Source: Platanthera guangdongensis (lineage: Eukaryota; Streptophyta; Magnoliopsida; Asparagales; Orchidaceae). From it: a stretch of 64,000 bases of DNA. The notes under the pieces were generated by a model that was not told where the DNA came from, searched no databases, and was given only the letters and a program-made list of their open reading frames with translations. Both the position numbers and the translations under genes were made by a program. Location: NCBI GenBank assembly GCA_039583875.1, contig CM077164.1:64191043-64255042 (forward strand). The letters are read 5' to 3'. Positions 63,476-64,000 of the stretch are shown piece by piece. The stretch's first letter is position 1. Each line of letters starts with the position of its first letter.

Positions 63476-64000
63476 TCATTTCTTTTCCTTGCCCTTAACA
63501 AGTTTGATTTCTCTGTTGGGGTTGAGGGCTTCCTTCTTTGATCTTGTATCATCTGCTGCACCTAAAGTGGTTTGCTGTTTGGGCCTGGGAACTACAGCTT
63601 CAGGATGCAGTTCCATGTATCTATCTGAATCAAAAAATTTGCTTGATGCATATCTTTCCAACTCTTTCTTTCTCTGTTCAGACATTGTAGAGATGTTAGA
63701 TGAGTCTCTTCCTTGCTCTTTAGCTTTCTTGATCTGATCCAGTGCAGCAAGTTATTTCATTCTTGCAGTCCAAGCAGCTGGATTATTCTCAGGGTCTTCA
63801 AAAGGTACTGGTGGCTCATATCTATTAGAAGGATTGTCTTGAGGAGGCCTGGATGAAACAATTTCCTTCAGCTTATAAGGAAAAGGACCAGATATGGTGT
63901 CAGATGAAATTTGTCCTCCCCTGGAGTATGGATGTTGCCTTGAGTATCCTTTGGAGTAGACCTGGACTTCTCTTTGATTGCCTCTGTATCCTCCTCTCCT
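63476..64000 (-). pseudogene. Copia-4 envelope-like ORF, C-terminal part
   Basis: The frame ends KGKEKK-stop at 63476. It carries the module KKELERYASSKFFDSDRYMELHPEAVV..NPNREI, homologous to the end of the Copia-3 envelope-like ORF. Upstream it reads YEPPVPFEDPENNPAAWTARMK, then TAA (63752-63754, consistent with CAA to TAA), then LAALDQIKKAKEQG. It continues in frame to the window edge through an Arg/Gly/Tyr/Ser-rich stretch. Confidence 0.8.

Larger units (their letters stand above)
61765..64000 (-). mobile_element. Copia-4, Sirevirus-like, 3' part only
   Basis: 3' LTR 61765-63306, polypurine tract and the C-terminal end of an envelope-like ORF. The element runs off the right edge. LTR termini (TGTTGGAACACC start, CACTTTCA end) and the first 60 bases at the 61765 side (CTCTAGAGGGGGGTGAATAGAGTAT) closely match Copia-3, so it is a related but shorter-LTR family. 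Confidence 0.88.

Overview
This 64 kb window reads as intergenic DNA of a large, repeat-rich flowering-plant genome. I find no convincing host gene, no canonical tRNA or rRNA gene, no bacterial-style operon and no CRISPR. Almost everything is a nest of Ty1/Copia and Ty3/Gypsy LTR retrotransposons plus two hAT DNA transposons. Boundaries were read from TG..CA or TGTAACACCCC-type LTR ends, primer-binding sites (TGGTATCAGAG type), polypurine tracts, terminal inverted repeats and target-site duplications (TSDs). The species cannot be named from sequence alone.

Layout. 1-181: tip of a minus-strand Gypsy LTR that interrupts the 5' LTR of Copia-1. 182-11927: Copia-1 (plus), a Sirevirus-like element with gag, pol and an extra 'envelope-like' ORF. 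11928-13417: two minisatellites. 13418-20660: Gypsy-1 (plus), chromovirus-like, with 5' LTR truncated. 20661-22776 and 30365-30555: an intron-bearing gene-like remnant and its flank, split by Copia-2 (minus, 22777-30364, TSD CCTAC). 30556-31344: unassigned. 31345-34774: Copia-5 (minus), only the 5' LTR, gag and protease surviving. 34775-44327: Gypsy-2 (minus), whose leader is split by hAT-A (36742-42684, TSD ACGTGTAC), which itself carries hAT-B (37460-42412, TSD ATTATAGA). 44373-59806: a solo Gypsy LTR split by Copia-3 (45200-58508, minus, Sirevirus-like). 59807-61764: a promoter-bearing, LTR-like stretch and unassigned DNA. 61765-64000: start of Copia-4 (minus, relative of Copia-3), running off the window.

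All coding regions are decayed to some degree. Most premature stops fit C-to-T change at CAA, CAG or CGA codons, or G-to-A at TGG, as expected of long-methylated repeats. Several catalytic residues are lost. Gypsy-1 reverse transcriptase/RNase H and Copia-3 reverse transcriptase remain open.

The most interesting signals are non-coding. (1) Each LTR family carries its own array of short palindromes: ACTCGAGTAG in Copia-1, TTCGTCGA/TCGACGAA in Copia-3 and -4, GACACGGGCGTGTC in the Gypsy LTRs, and a 24-bp unit in Copia-5. (2) In Copia-1 and Copia-3 the family motif is repeated in the spacer between pol and the envelope-like ORF, followed by a TATA-like box and a leader, which looks like an internal promoter. 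(3) In the Gypsy LTRs the two arms of the palindrome change together between copies, which suggests that dyad symmetry itself is maintained. (4) The Gypsy-2 LTR contains a 5S rRNA-like segment with its internal control region.
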